DNA of 64,000 nt, taken from contig NZ_VXDC01000003.1 in NCBI RefSeq assembly GCF_008711285.1, positions 124,001-188,000 of the forward strand, given 5' to 3'. Positions 26,630-36,481 of this stretch are shown here, piece after piece (position 1 is the stretch's first letter; the number at the start of each line of letters is the position of its first letter). The notes beneath the pieces are model-generated. The model did not search any database, was not told the origin of the DNA, and worked only from the letters and a program-made list of their open reading frames with translations. Both the position numbers and the translations under genes were made by a program. This DNA comes from Roseibium aquae (lineage in GTDB: Bacteria; Pseudomonadota; Alphaproteobacteria; Rhizobiales; Stappiaceae).

Positions 26630-28024
26630 ATGAGTACATCTCGGCGTGTGAGCTTGCTTGCAGCGCTTCTTTCTGGCTGCCTCATAATCGGGCCCGCCGC
26701 AGCCGACACCTGTGCGAGCCTGCGCGCGGAGCTTGTCCGCGTATCTTCCGGCGGCGCCGGCTCGCAAGACCTTGCTCGGTGGCGCACGGCCAGATCGCAG
26801 CAACAGGCGGCGCTGGCGGGCGCGGAACGCGACGCCCGGCATTTCGGTTGTTTTGGATCCAATCCGAGCCCGAATTGCGGGGATCTCACCGGCAAGATGT
26901 CTCGCATGCGCAACAATCTGTCCGACATCGAGCGGCGGATCTCCCGGTTGGAGAGGCAATCCTCGAACAGCGCGGCCGTGGCCCGGATTCAGCGGGAGAT
27001 GGACCGCAAAGGCTGCTCAGCAGCCGCCCAGACCGGCCGGGAGACGCAGAACGAAAGCCTGTTGAGCCGCGTCTTTTCAGGCACCCGCGATGGCCCCGCC
27101 GACACGCTAGCCGGCACTCCCACCTATCGGACACTGCCGAACGGCCTGGTGGTTCCCTTGCCCTCGGCACGTCTGCAAGAGGTCAGGGCAACGCCTGCGG
27201 ATGAGGCAGCGCTCCCCCGCCGGTCCAGCGAAGGCCGCTCGGCCGCGCGGCGCAGCCTGCCCGCCGGGGGCACATTCCGCACGCTGTGCGTTCGCACCTG
27301 CGACGGATTTTACTTTCCGGTGAGCTTTTCAACCGGCCTCGAGCAGTTCGCCAATGATGCCGCCCGATGCACCGAGATTTGCCCCGCCGCCCCGACGGCC
27401 CTTTTCGTGCATCGCAATCCCGGGGAAATGACGGAAGACATGATTTCTCTCGCCGGGGTCCCCTATGCCGAAACGGAGAACGCCTACCGGTTTCGCAGCG
27501 AGCTCGTGCCGCAATGCAGCTGCCGGAACACCACGACCCAAGCACAGCGTATTTCCGGTCGCCTGATCCCCCTCGCCGGCGCCAACCAGGCCACGGGCAC
27601 ACAGTGGACCCTGTCGCTTCGCACCGGCGGCGGATTGGATTCTCCGGCGGGCCTTGATGAGGCTGACACTCTGGGGGGGAGCGCGCGTTACGCCCGGACA
27701 CCGATGCGCCCCGACCACATCCCCTTCACGGCCGATCCCGATACGCGCAGCAATCTGGAAGGAGGCTTCGACGCCACCGTGGCGATCAGCACCAGCGACG
27801 GCCGCGCGCCAATGGCCGCACCGGACGCCCCGAGAATGGGCGGCCTGCCGATCCTCGGACCGGCGCCAGGCAGCGCCCCGGACCGCACCAAAGACACTGC
27901 CGCATCCCCTGAAAAGGACAATCCCGTCTTCACGAATGTCCAGACGGGTCAGCCACTGGTGCAAACGGAAACGGAGCGCGCCTCTATCCGGGTAGTCGGG
28001 CCAGAATATTTTGTCGCCCAATAA
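26630..28024 (+). CDS. DUF2865 domain exported protein
   Basis: A 464-residue protein with signal peptide ([19 protein letters not shown]). A coiled-coil-like N-terminal part (residues ~30-130) is rich in Arg/Gln. The DUF2865 domain follows ([46 protein letters not shown]). The Cys pairs suggest disulfides. This domain is mainly known from Hyphomicrobiales, which helps place the organism. Its 3' end overlaps the end of gltX by 41 bp, tail to tail. Function unknown. Confidence 0.88.
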   Translation: MSTSRRVSLLAALLSGCLIIGPAAADTCASLRAELVRVSSGGAGSQDLARWRTARSQQQAALAGAERDARHFGCFGSNPSPNCGDLTGKMSRMRNNLSDIERRISRLERQSSNSAAVARIQREMDRKGCSAAAQTGRETQNESLLSRVFSGTRDGPADTLAGTPTYRTLPNGLVVPLPSARLQEVRATPADEAALPRRSSEGRSAARRSLPAGGTFRTLCVRTCDGFYFPVSFSTGLEQFANDAARCTEICPAAPTALFVHRNPGEMTEDMISLAGVPYAETENAYRFRSELVPQCSCRNTTTQAQRISGRLIPLAGANQATGTQWTLSLRTGGGLDSPAGLDEADTLGGSARYARTPMRPDHIPFTADPDTRSNLEGGFDATVAISTSDGRAPMAAPDAPRMGGLPILGPAPGSAPDRTKDTAASPEKDNPVFTNVQTGQPLVQTETERASIRVVGPEYFVAQ

Positions 28025-29348
28025 GCGGCAGGAAGTCGCCCATATCAGGGCCATGTTCGAGACCGGTCACAGCTTTACGCAGCGGCATGAACAACTTCCG
28101 GCCCTTGCGGCCGGTTGTCTCTTTCAGCACCGCGGTCCAGACAGACCACGTCTCCGGCGTCACCTCTCCATCCGGCAAGGCCGCACGGGCGGCGCGCACG
28201 AAGTCGTCGTCCTCCGCGTCGATCACCGCTGAAATAGACCCATGCGCGATGTTCCAATAGGTCAGCGCATCGCCGACCTTGGCGCAGTTGCCGCGAATGA
28301 CCGTCCAGAAGGTTTCGTCGGCCGCGATCCCCAGATTTGCCAGGCGCTCGCGCACGGCCTCAAAGGGCATGTCATGCACCAGCCTGGCGTTCAGCCCCGT
28401 CAGTTCTTCCGGGTCGAACTTTGCGGCCGAGCGCGAGACCGCTGCCAGATCGAACTTGTGCGAGAGGCTTTCCAGATCGGGCATGGCCTCGACGGCAGCG
28501 CTCGTTCCGGTCAGCACCGCCAATGAAGCAACGGACATCGGTTCAAGTCCGGCCTCGCGGAGAGAGCCGATCGAGAGCGCTCCCTTGCGCTTCGACAGGC
28601 CCTCGCCATCGCGCGTCGTCAGAAGATTGTGATGGGCAAAGACCGGAACGTTCGCCCCGAGCGCCTGGAAAATGGCGATCTGGACGCCGGTGTTGGCCAC
28701 GTGGTCCTCGCCGCGGATGACATGGGTCACGCCCATGTCAATATCATCCACGATCGATGGCAGCGTGTAGAGGTAGGTCCCGTCTGCGCGGATCAGAACC
28801 GGGTCGGACAACGACGCCAGATCGACCGTCTGATCCCCCCGGCACAAATCGGTCCAAGAGACATCCGTGCGCCGCGTTGCGAACGGGTCGCCATCATGAT
28901 TGGGCAGAACGAACCGCCAATGGGGTTTGCGGCCTTCGGCCTCGAACCGGGCATGCTCCTCGGCCGTTTGCTTCAAACCCGCCCGGTCATAGACCGGCGG
29001 CCGCCCGAGGGCGCGCGCGCGCGAGCGCCGGCGCTCCAGCTCGTCAGGCGTTTCATAACAGGGATACAAGAGACCGGCCGCCTTCAGGATCTGCGCGGCC
29101 TTGTCATAGGCTTCGACCCTTTTGGATTGGCGCTCTATCCGGTCCGGACGAATACCCAGCCAGGCCAGATCCCCGGCAATGGCATCCGCATATTCCGCCT
29201 TCGATCTTTCCAGATCGGTGTCGTCAAAACGCAGGATGAAGCTTCCGCCAGCTTTTTGCGCAAAAAGCCAGTTGAAGAGGGCCGTCCGGCTGTTGCCGAT
29301 GTGGATATGTCCTGTGGGGGACGGCGCGAAACGCACTGTGACTGTCAT
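27984..29348 (-). CDS. gltX: Glutamyl-tRNA synthetase
   Basis: A 454-residue class I synthetase. HIGH-type motif [15 protein letters not shown] and KMSKS-type GLSKRKGA are both present. Many alphaproteobacteria carry two gltX genes, of which one may charge tRNA-Gln for the amidotransferase route. Which one this is cannot be told from the sequence alone. The 3' end overlaps the DUF2865 gene. Confidence 0.95.
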   Translation of the reverse strand: MTVTVRFAPSPTGHIHIGNSRTALFNWLFAQKAGGSFILRFDDTDLERSKAEYADAIAGDLAWLGIRPDRIERQSKRVEAYDKAAQILKAAGLLYPCYETPDELERRRSRARALGRPPVYDRAGLKQTAEEHARFEAEGRKPHWRFVLPNHDGDPFATRRTDVSWTDLCRGDQTVDLASLSDPVLIRADGTYLYTLPSIVDDIDMGVTHVIRGEDHVANTGVQIAIFQALGANVPVFAHHNLLTTRDGEGLSKRKGALSIGSLREAGLEPMSVASLAVLTGTSAAVEAMPDLESLSHKFDLAAVSRSAAKFDPEELTGLNARLVHDMPFEAVRERLANLGIAADETFWTVIRGNCAKVGDALTYWNIAHGSISAVIDAEDDDFVRAARAALPDGEVTPETWSVWTAVLKETTGRKGRKLFMPLRKAVTGLEHGPDMGDFLPLIGRQNILARLPG

Positions 29349-29521
29349 AGCATGTCAACTAGCGGCACGGACGGAACATCGCAAGCCGCTTTTGGCAATT
29401 ATACCCCCGCCACATGAGAGGGGGCCAAACGGAGCGGGGCGTTCAAGCGGTTTTTGCGGCGGTGCCAATCCACCAGGGAGAGCGCCCGCCCTCACGGCCT
29501 GAAAACGCCTCTCCCCCGATG

Positions 29522-31213
29522 TCAACTGCGGTCCCGGAAGCGATTGGTGATCGGATAGCGCCTGTCCTTGCCGAAATTCCGCGGTGTGACCTTGACGCCG
29601 GGGGGCGCCTGGCGGCGCTTGTACTCCGCGATGTAAAGGAGATGCTCGATCTTGTGGATGAGCTCGCGGCTATGTCCGCGCTGCTCGATTTCCGAGACCG
29701 AGAGTTCGTCTTCCACCAGACCGGTCAGAATATCGTCCAGAACATCATAGGGCGGCAGGCTGTCCTGGTCGGTCTGGTTTTCCCGTAACTCCGCCGTCGG
29801 CACCTTCGTGATGATGTTGGCGGGAATCACCTGCCCATTTGGCCCCAGAAGGCCTTTTGGCCGGTTCCGGTTCCGCCAGTCGGCCAGATGATAGACCTGT
29901 GTCTTGTAGAGGTCCTTGATCGGATTATAGCCGCCATTCATGTCGCCGTAGAGCGTCGCGTATCCGACCGACATTTCCGACTTGTTGCCCGTGGTCACGA
30001 CCATGTGGCCGAACTTGTTCGAGATCGCCATCAGGATGACCCCGCGGGCGCGGGACTGCAGGTTCTCCTCCGTCGTGTCGACGGCAGCGCCATTGAACAG
30101 GGGACCGAGGACCCGGCCGAAAGCCTCCACCGGTTCGCCGATCGGCACCGTATCGTACCGGATGCCCAGCGCATCCGCGCAGTCGGCGGCATCCGTGATG
30201 CTCTCGTTCGAAGTATAGCGATAGGGCAACATGATCGCATGCACCTTATCGGGGCCGAGCGCATCGACCGCCATCGCCGCGCACACGGCGGAATCGATCC
30301 CGCCGGACAATCCCAGCACAACACCAGGAAATCCGTTCTTCGACACATAATCCCGCAATCCAAGAACGCAGGCCTGCCAGTTGGCCGTGTCGAGATCCGG
30401 CAGCTCCGCCCTGGGCCCGCTTTCACAGCACCAAACGCCTTCGCCGTCCCTCACCCAATCTGTGATGGCAAGGCCGGTGTCGAATTGTGGCATCTGAAAC
30501 GCCAGCGTCCGATCCGCCTGCAATCCGAACGAGCCACCATCGAAGACAAGCTCGTCCTGACCGCCAAGCTGGTTGCAATAAATCAATGGCAGACCGGTTT
30601 CGACAACCCGGGCAACAACCACTTGCAGGCGTTCCTCGGCGCGATTTGCCCAGTATGGGGAGCCGTTCGGCACAAGCAGCAGTTCCGCGCCCGTTTCGGC
30701 GAGACACTCGCACACCTCGTCGTTCCAGATATCCTCGCAGATCGGAATACCCAGACGCACGCCGCGGAACCCGACCGGTCCCGGTAGCGGCCCGGCCGCG
30801 AAATTGCGCTTCTCGTCAAACACGCTGTAGTTCGGCAGGTCGGCTTTGTAGCGCACCGCCATGATCTGCCCGCCGTCGAGCAAAAGGGCGGCATTGTACA
30901 GGTTCCCATCTTCCAGCCAGGGCGCGCCGACGATGATGCCGGGTCCTCCGTCCGCGGTTTCCACGGCCAGCGCCTCAACAGCTTCCCGGCATCGGCGGAC
31001 AAAAGCGGGTTTGAGAACGAGATCCTCGGGGGGATAACCGGAAAGGGTCAGTTCGGGATAGAGCACGAGATGCGCGGCCGACCGGGCCGCAGCCGCCCTC
31101 GCCTCTCGGATCTTCAGGCTGTTTCCCGCAATGTCGCCAACGGTTGGATTCAACTGAGCCACTGCAATCCGCATGCGGCCACTATCGGAAATCTGGGGCG
31201 CCGTGTTCGTCAT
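29522..31213 (-). CDS. nadE: Glutamine-dependent NAD+ synthetase
   Basis: A ~563-residue two-domain enzyme. The N-terminal nitrilase-type glutaminase has the Glu/Lys/Cys triad in YPELTLSGYPPED, RYKADLPNY and GIPICEDIWN. The C-terminal adenylating domain has the P-loop LGLSGGIDSAVCAAM. It makes NAD from deamido-NAD using ATP and ammonia passed from glutamine. ATG 31213 is used as start. GTG 31240 and ATG 31174 are alternatives. Confidence 0.95.
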   Translation of the reverse strand: MTNTAPQISDSGRMRIAVAQLNPTVGDIAGNSLKIREARAAAARSAAHLVLYPELTLSGYPPEDLVLKPAFVRRCREAVEALAVETADGGPGIIVGAPWLEDGNLYNAALLLDGGQIMAVRYKADLPNYSVFDEKRNFAAGPLPGPVGFRGVRLGIPICEDIWNDEVCECLAETGAELLLVPNGSPYWANRAEERLQVVVARVVETGLPLIYCNQLGGQDELVFDGGSFGLQADRTLAFQMPQFDTGLAITDWVRDGEGVWCCESGPRAELPDLDTANWQACVLGLRDYVSKNGFPGVVLGLSGGIDSAVCAAMAVDALGPDKVHAIMLPYRYTSNESITDAADCADALGIRYDTVPIGEPVEAFGRVLGPLFNGAAVDTTEENLQSRARGVILMAISNKFGHMVVTTGNKSEMSVGYATLYGDMNGGYNPIKDLYKTQVYHLADWRNRNRPKGLLGPNGQVIPANIITKVPTAELRENQTDQDSLPPYDVLDDILTGLVEDELSVSEIEQRGHSRELIHKIEHLLYIAEYKRRQAPPGVKVTPRNFGKDRRYPITNRFRDRS

Positions 31214-31270
31214 GCTCACCATGTAGCCCGCAGGCTTCACGCTTGCAATCGGCTTGCCGTAGACAAGAGC

Positions 31271-31810
31271 CTATAGCAGCGCCAGCGACCGTTCGATTAG
31301 GTCCTGCTTGTCGTTTGGATCGGGCCACTGCGTCAGGTCGGTCACCTTGACCTTCGTTTTCGGGGGCGTCCGCTGTGTCTTCAAAAGACCCCGGGTTCGT
31401 CCATACAGCGACTGCCGGTACAAGACATTCGAGACCCGGTCGTAGAGCACCGCCGGGGCAACCGGCTTGGCGACGAACCCGTGAATGCCCAACTGGACAG
31501 CTTGGACGATGGTCGTCTTCTTCGGGCGCGCGCTGATGACCAGAACGGGCGTGGTGGCCACTGTCAGATCCGGGTCGCCGCGCAGCATGCGCACGAAGTC
31601 GCCACCGTCGAGCGGGGTCATGTGCCAATCGATCAGGACGACATCCGGGGTTCGCTCGACAACCGCATCCAGTCCCTCGGCGCCGTCGGACGCTTCGTGG
31701 ATCTGCCGGACACCGAAACCGGACAGGACAGACCGCAAGATGCTGCGCATATGCGGATTGTCTTCGACCAGCAGGAAGGATGTCCGGGACAGATCCCATT
31801 TCGCAGTCAT
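31271..31810 (-). CDS. Single-domain response regulator (CheY-like)
   Basis: A 179-residue protein with one receiver domain. The acidic pocket is LLVEDNPH, phosphoacceptor Asp lies in DVVLIDWHMTPLDG (about residue 61), Thr/Ser in VLVISAR, and Lys in GFVAKPVAP. About 50 residues after the receiver are charged and without a recognised output domain. No histidine kinase is adjacent, so the partner is elsewhere. Alone between nadE and DAHP synthase. Confidence 0.92.
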   Translation of the reverse strand: MTAKWDLSRTSFLLVEDNPHMRSILRSVLSGFGVRQIHEASDGAEGLDAVVERTPDVVLIDWHMTPLDGGDFVRMLRGDPDLTVATTPVLVISARPKKTTIVQAVQLGIHGFVAKPVAPAVLYDRVSNVLYRQSLYGRTRGLLKTQRTPPKTKVKVTDLTQWPDPNDKQDLIERSLALL

Positions 31811-31919
31811 TAACGCCGAACCCCCAACTCACGCAGCGTTAGTCCGCGTTCAGATATGAGCGCGCATCGTTAAGGGAGTTTTACTGAAGAAGCTAAAATC
31901 GCTCGAAATCCGGAAAGAA

Positions 31920-31944
31920 ATAAAAAAGGCGGCACAGGCCGCCT
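31920..31944 (-). terminator. Terminator of the DAHP synthase gene
   Basis: A 7-bp stem AGGCGGC/GCCGCCT (31927-31933 with 31938-31944) is followed, on the minus strand, by six T. It lies 33 bp after the DAHP synthase stop. Confidence 0.85.
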
Positions 31945-31976
31945 CTTCGTGATTTTTACATCATGGATACAATTAC

Positions 31977-33359
31977 TTACCCATTCACGACCGCGAGTTG
32001 CTCCCGCCGCCCGTCACGTTCCTTCTTAAGGTTTTCAGCAACCAGAAACGCCAGTTCCAAGGCCTGGTCGGCATTCAGGCGCGGGTCGCAATGGGTATGG
32101 TAGCGATCTCCCAACTGCTCCGCCGTCAGAGCATGCGCCCCGCCGGTGCACTCCGTCACGTTCCGACCCGTCATCTCGACATGGATCCCGCCGGCATGGG
32201 TGCCCTCGGCCCGGTGAACCGCGAAGAAGGCCTCGACCTCCTTGAGAATCCGGTCGAAGGGCCGGGTCTTGTAGCCGTTGGCCGTGACCGTGTTGCCGTG
32301 CATCGGGTCGCAGGACCACACGACGGTCTTGCCTTCCCGCTCCACGGCCCGGATCAATTGCGGCAGGTGATCGAACACCTTGTCCGCCCCGAACCGGGCG
32401 ATCAGGGTCAAGCGACCGGGCTCATTGTCCGGATTGAGGATATCGATCAGTTCGAGCAAGCCGTCCGGCGTCAGGGACGGCCCGCATTTCAGCCCGATCG
32501 GGTTCTTGATCCCTCGGAAATACTCAACATGCGCATGGTCGGGCTGGCGGGTCCGGTCGCCGATCCAGATCATGTGACCGGAGGTCGCGTACCAGTCGCC
32601 CGAGGTCGAATCCACGCGGGTCAGCGCCTGCTCGTAGCCAAGCAGCAGCGCCTCGTGGCTGGTGAAGAAGTCCGTCGAGCGCAGTTGGGGAACACGCGCG
32701 CTGTCCACGCCGCAGGCGCGCATGAAACTCAGCGACTCGGTGATCCGGTCCGCAAGCGCCTTGTAGCGATGGCCCTGAGGACTGTCGGAGATAAAGCCGA
32801 GCATCCATTGATGAACCTGCTCAAGATCGGCAAACCCGCCTTGCGCGAAGGCGCGCAGCAGGTTCAATGTCGCGGCCGATTGCCGGTAGGCCTTCGCCAT
32901 GTTCGCAGGGTTCGGCACCCGGCTTTCCTCGTTGAAATCGATGCCGTTGATGATGTCGCCCCGATAACTGGGCAGTTCCACATCGCCCTTCTTCTCAACG
33001 CCAGACGACCGCGGCTTGGCGAATTGGCCGGCGATCCGGCCGACCTTCACGACCGGCTGGCTTGCGGCGTAGGTCAGGACCACCGCCATCTGCAGAAACA
33101 CGCGGAAGAAATCACGGATGTGGTCGGGATGGTGTTCCGCGAAGCTTTCCGCGCAGTCTCCGCCCTGGAGCAAAAACCCGCGGCCCGCGGCAACGTTTGC
33201 CAGCTGGCGCTTCAGATCACGGGCCTCACCTGCGAACACCAGGGGCGGATAGGTCGACAAACGCTGTTCCACGTCGGTCACGGCCTGTTGATCTGGATAT
33301 TCGGGCACCTGCAAGATCGGCTTGGATCTCCAGCTGTCCGGTGTCCACTTCTCCGCCAT
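31977..33359 (-). CDS. aroG: Class II 3-deoxy-7-phosphoheptulonate synthase (DAHP synthase)
   Basis: A 460-residue plant/actinobacterial-type DAHP synthase, first step of the shikimate pathway. It begins [20 protein letters not shown] and contains [30 protein letters not shown] and [13 protein letters not shown] 33359 is preferred, with GAGGAGT 7 bp upstream. The open frame upstream has no homology. A terminator follows. Confidence 0.95.
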   Translation of the reverse strand: MAEKWTPDSWRSKPILQVPEYPDQQAVTDVEQRLSTYPPLVFAGEARDLKRQLANVAAGRGFLLQGGDCAESFAEHHPDHIRDFFRVFLQMAVVLTYAASQPVVKVGRIAGQFAKPRSSGVEKKGDVELPSYRGDIINGIDFNEESRVPNPANMAKAYRQSAATLNLLRAFAQGGFADLEQVHQWMLGFISDSPQGHRYKALADRITESLSFMRACGVDSARVPQLRSTDFFTSHEALLLGYEQALTRVDSTSGDWYATSGHMIWIGDRTRQPDHAHVEYFRGIKNPIGLKCGPSLTPDGLLELIDILNPDNEPGRLTLIARFGADKVFDHLPQLIRAVEREGKTVVWSCDPMHGNTVTANGYKTRPFDRILKEVEAFFAVHRAEGTHAGGIHVEMTGRNVTECTGGAHALTAEQLGDRYHTHCDPRLNADQALELAFLVAENLKKERDGRREQLAVVNG

Positions 33360-33686
33360 TTCTTTCACTCCTCGGTTTGGGGCCGGCTGCCCCAAATCCA
33401 TCCTGCGGACCATCGCCCGCGACTGTTTCTTGCGAAAAACGTTCCCCATCCGATGGAAACGTGCGGCCTTATACACGGAAGAAACGATCAAGGCCACTTC
33501 CGAACGGCCCCTGTCGCTCAGGAAACGTTGAACTTATCTCACCAATCGCCGATGTGCGGCTATGGAACGCGATCCACCAGGCAACCCGGTTCCCGGTTTG
33601 CGGCATCTCAATGCATTATTCCGGCGCGTCGTCCAGACAAACCCAAGCCATCCAAGCTCATGCGTTCGTTGGAAAGCCAAAAAACC

Positions 33687-34424
33687 ATGCCGCCAGCCGA
33701 GAACCCGCTCGAACACAGCCATACGCCCGAGGCGATCGCACGCCGCCTCGAGAATGGACCGTCCGTCAGCTACCTGCGCGATTGGGTCTATGGCGGTATT
33801 GACGGCGCTGTAACCACCTTTGCCATCGTGGCCGGCTCCATCGGCGCCAATCTCTCACCAGCCATCGTTCTTGTCCTTGGTGTTGCTAACCTTCTGGCGG
33901 ACGGCTTTTCGATGGCGGCCGCCAACTATACCGGCACGAAGTCCGAGCTCGAGGACTTCCGGCGGCTTCACCGGATCGAGGAGAAACATGTCCGGGTCGA
34001 TCCGGCCGGAGAACGGGAGGAAATCCGGCAGATTTTTCTGGCAAAGGGTATCGATGGCGCCGATCTGGACCACATTGTCCGCATCCTGACATCGCGCCCC
34101 GCCGTCTGGATCGACACCATGATGCGGGAAGAATACGGTCTGGCCGCGGCGGTCCGCTCCCCCATGCGCGCGGCCTTGGCCACGTTCGCCGCCTTCGTTC
34201 TATGCGGAAGCCTGCCTTTGCTGCCCTTTGTGCTGCAGCTGCCCGCCACGGGAACTGCGACCACCGTCCTGACCGGCTCGGCCTTCTTTCTTATCGGGTC
34301 GATCAAGGCCCGCTGGTCCACCCGGCATTGGTTTGCATCCGGAGTGGAAACAACGGCCATCGGACTGGCCGCGGCCGGCATCGCCTATTTCTGCGGTCAT
34401 ATCCTTCAGGGCCTGTTTGCCTGA
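33687..34424 (+). CDS. VIT1/CCC1-family iron/manganese transporter
   Basis: A ~245-residue membrane protein. Helix 1 carries the family segment LRDWVYGGIDGAVTTFAIVA. The next helices (NLLADGFSMAAANYTGTKSE) are the typical VIT signature. A cytoplasmic helical domain (residues ~80-145, rich in Glu) is the metal-binding region, followed by three C-terminal helices. It would export Fe2+/Mn2+ from the cytosol. Start 33687 is chosen for GGAAAG upstream. ATG 33660 is possible. No regulator is adjacent. Confidence 0.9.
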   Translation: MPPAENPLEHSHTPEAIARRLENGPSVSYLRDWVYGGIDGAVTTFAIVAGSIGANLSPAIVLVLGVANLLADGFSMAAANYTGTKSELEDFRRLHRIEEKHVRVDPAGEREEIRQIFLAKGIDGADLDHIVRILTSRPAVWIDTMMREEYGLAAAVRSPMRAALATFAAFVLCGSLPLLPFVLQLPATGTATTVLTGSAFFLIGSIKARWSTRHWFASGVETTAIGLAAAGIAYFCGHILQGLFA

Positions 34425-34495
34425 AGCCCACTGGACGCGGTCCGGCTCCTCGCGCGAGCACGGATGGCCGGGTGCCCGGCACCCCCCCCCGCTTT

Positions 34496-35089
34496 CTACC
34501 TCTGCTGGAGATAGCGAACGCCATGCTCCGCCAGCACGTCATCTATGCCCTCCCGAAGCTCAGCAGTGAGCGTCACGGCCCGGGCATAGAGAGGGTTCTC
34601 CCGGTCGGGTAGCACGGGAACATGCCAGCCCTCGGTCGTTTCGAGAAAGCGCCGCACACCGTCCCACCCAAAGGTCCCGAAATATCCGGCCAGAACGCAA
34701 TCGAGATAGCTTTGATAGATGGGGTGATCCGCGTCGCCCCAGCGGGCATAGCGGTCCTTCACCTGAAACAGGAAACTGTCTTCCGGTCCCGGTTCCCCCG
34801 TGCCATCGGCCCGGAAGGCGGCACCTATTCCCGGGATTGGGTCGTATTTGTGTTCCCTTTGCAAAAGGGCCGGCAATCGGTCGGCCGGTTGCCGGGCCAG
34901 GGCGCCTTCGATCTGCGCCCCGGCACGGCGGTGGACGGTCAGCACACACACACCACGTCCGGCGGACGATGTCCCGCAAACCCGCCAAGCGCGGACCCAG
35001 CCGGACAACCGGCCCGGCACCAATTCAACGTCTCTACCCAGGGTCGCGGCATTGACCAGCGATCCGTAGCCAAAAAATGTAATAGCCAT
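34496..35089 (-). CDS. Gamma-glutamylcyclotransferase-like protein
   Basis: A 197-residue GGCT/ChaC-fold protein. The substrate loop FGYGSLVN opens it, and EDSFLF with a conserved Glu follows in the middle. Such enzymes cleave gamma-glutamyl peptides to 5-oxoproline, but the exact substrate is not predictable. It is divergent from a class V aminotransferase across 63 bp. Confidence 0.85.
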   Translation of the reverse strand: MAITFFGYGSLVNAATLGRDVELVPGRLSGWVRAWRVCGTSSAGRGVCVLTVHRRAGAQIEGALARQPADRLPALLQREHKYDPIPGIGAAFRADGTGEPGPEDSFLFQVKDRYARWGDADHPIYQSYLDCVLAGYFGTFGWDGVRRFLETTEGWHVPVLPDRENPLYARAVTLTAELREGIDDVLAEHGVRYLQQR

Positions 35090-35152
35090 GTGCTCACTTT
35101 TAAGGCAGCTTGTCGTCTTTCACTTCAGCAGACAGTTTTGAGACCTTTTTAC

Positions 35153-36343
35153 ATGACCATGAGTTTGCTTTCAAAACGGGATGTCGAGGCCTTGCGCGAC
35201 GACACGCCCGGCGCAGGGAATCGCATTCACTTCAACAACGCCGGAACCGGCCTTGCGCTTGGGCCGGCGTTGGCGGCCGTTCAGGACCATCTCAATCTGG
35301 AGTCGCAAATCGGGGGTTACGAAGCCAGCGCGGCGCAAACCGACGCATACAAGGCATTCTATGCCAACATTGCCGCTCTGATCGGCGCTCAGCCGCACGA
35401 AATCGCCTTTGTCGAAAACGCGACCCGTGCCTGGGATATGGCCTTCTACGGCATCGACTTCAGACCGGGAGACCGGGTCATCACCGGACGATCCGAGTAT
35501 GTCTCGAACTATATGGCCTTGCTCCATCAAAAAGCACAGGCTGGGATCGAAATTGACCTTATCGATGACGACGACGACGGACAGATTGATCTGAAAGCAC
35601 TGGAAGCGGCCATCACGCCGAGAACGCGGCTGATCGCGCTCACCCATATTCCCACTTTCGGCGGCCTCATCAATCCGGCGGAAGAGGTTGGCGAAATCGC
35701 AGCAAGGCACAAGCTTCTCTTTTTGCTGGATGCCTGCCAGTCGGCCGGACACATTCCACTCGATGTGGGGACCATCGGCTGCCACATCCTGTCCGGAACC
35801 GGGCGCAAATATCTGCGCGGACCGCGCGGAACAGGATTTCTATATGTCAGCGCCGACGTTCTGGACCAGATCCACCCGCCATTTGTGGATCTGGCCTCAG
35901 CCGACTGGATTGACGCCAACACCTTTGCGCTAAAGCCGGACTCGACCCGTTTCGAAAACTGGGAACGGTTCGTGGCCGGGCAAATCGGGCTTGGTGTTGC
36001 AGCGGGCTACACCATTGGCATCGGGATTGAGCGGATCAGCCACCGGATCTGCGATCTGGCGGCGTCTTTGAGAACAGAGCTGGCAAGTTCGGGGAAGATC
36101 ACACTCCATGACCGGGGACTTCGGAAAGGCGGCATCGTGACCTTTCAGGTCACGGGCGAGGCGCCGGCGCGGACAATGGCGCGTTTGACCGAGAAAGGCA
36201 TCAACGTGTCTGTTTCCACCGCGGCATCGGCCCGGATTGATCTTCCGCTCCGTGGCCTTTCAAGCCTGGTCCGCGCGTCTGTCCACGCCTTCAACACCGA
36301 GCTGGAGGTTGAAGACTTTGTCAGAATCACCACCTCAAGATGA
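35153..36343 (+). CDS. Class V aminotransferase-fold PLP enzyme
   Basis: A ~396-residue PLP enzyme of the cysteine desulfurase/isopenicillin-epimerase-like fold. The N-terminus IHFNNAGTGLALGPALAAV and the segment YEASAAQTDAYKAFYANIAA are typical. PLP Asp/His-like contacts lie in LLFLLDACQSAGH. The Schiff-base Lys is in SGTGRKYLRGPRGTGFLY. The pattern recalls EgtE-like C-S lyases, but no other ergothioneine gene is nearby, so substrate is left open. ATG 35153 or 35159 start. Confidence 0.85.
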   Translation: MTMSLLSKRDVEALRDDTPGAGNRIHFNNAGTGLALGPALAAVQDHLNLESQIGGYEASAAQTDAYKAFYANIAALIGAQPHEIAFVENATRAWDMAFYGIDFRPGDRVITGRSEYVSNYMALLHQKAQAGIEIDLIDDDDDGQIDLKALEAAITPRTRLIALTHIPTFGGLINPAEEVGEIAARHKLLFLLDACQSAGHIPLDVGTIGCHILSGTGRKYLRGPRGTGFLYVSADVLDQIHPPFVDLASADWIDANTFALKPDSTRFENWERFVAGQIGLGVAAGYTIGIGIERISHRICDLAASLRTELASSGKITLHDRGLRKGGIVTFQVTGEAPARTMARLTEKGINVSVSTAASARIDLPLRGLSSLVRASVHAFNTELEVEDFVRITTSR

Positions 36344-36481
36344 AAACGAAACCTCAGACCGTCAAAATGGTTTTCCGAATTACCCCGGAGTCTCCAATCC
36401 GGAATACTTGTTGTTAATTTGATCCCTGTATCTGTTCCTCGAGGGCAGCCGAATAAACCAGCCGTTTGAACGCTCGGCCGC

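Noticed and set aside
31998..34424. Very long open frame (~800 codons) antisense to DAHP synthase
   Set aside because: It is a codon-bias shadow of the GC-rich gene on the other strand. Only its final ~245 codons (VIT transporter) look like real protein.
35153..36343. EgtE ergothioneine lyase
   Set aside because: The N-terminal pattern is suggestive, but no EgtB/EgtD is nearby and the adjacent gene is a GGCT-like protein, not EgtC.
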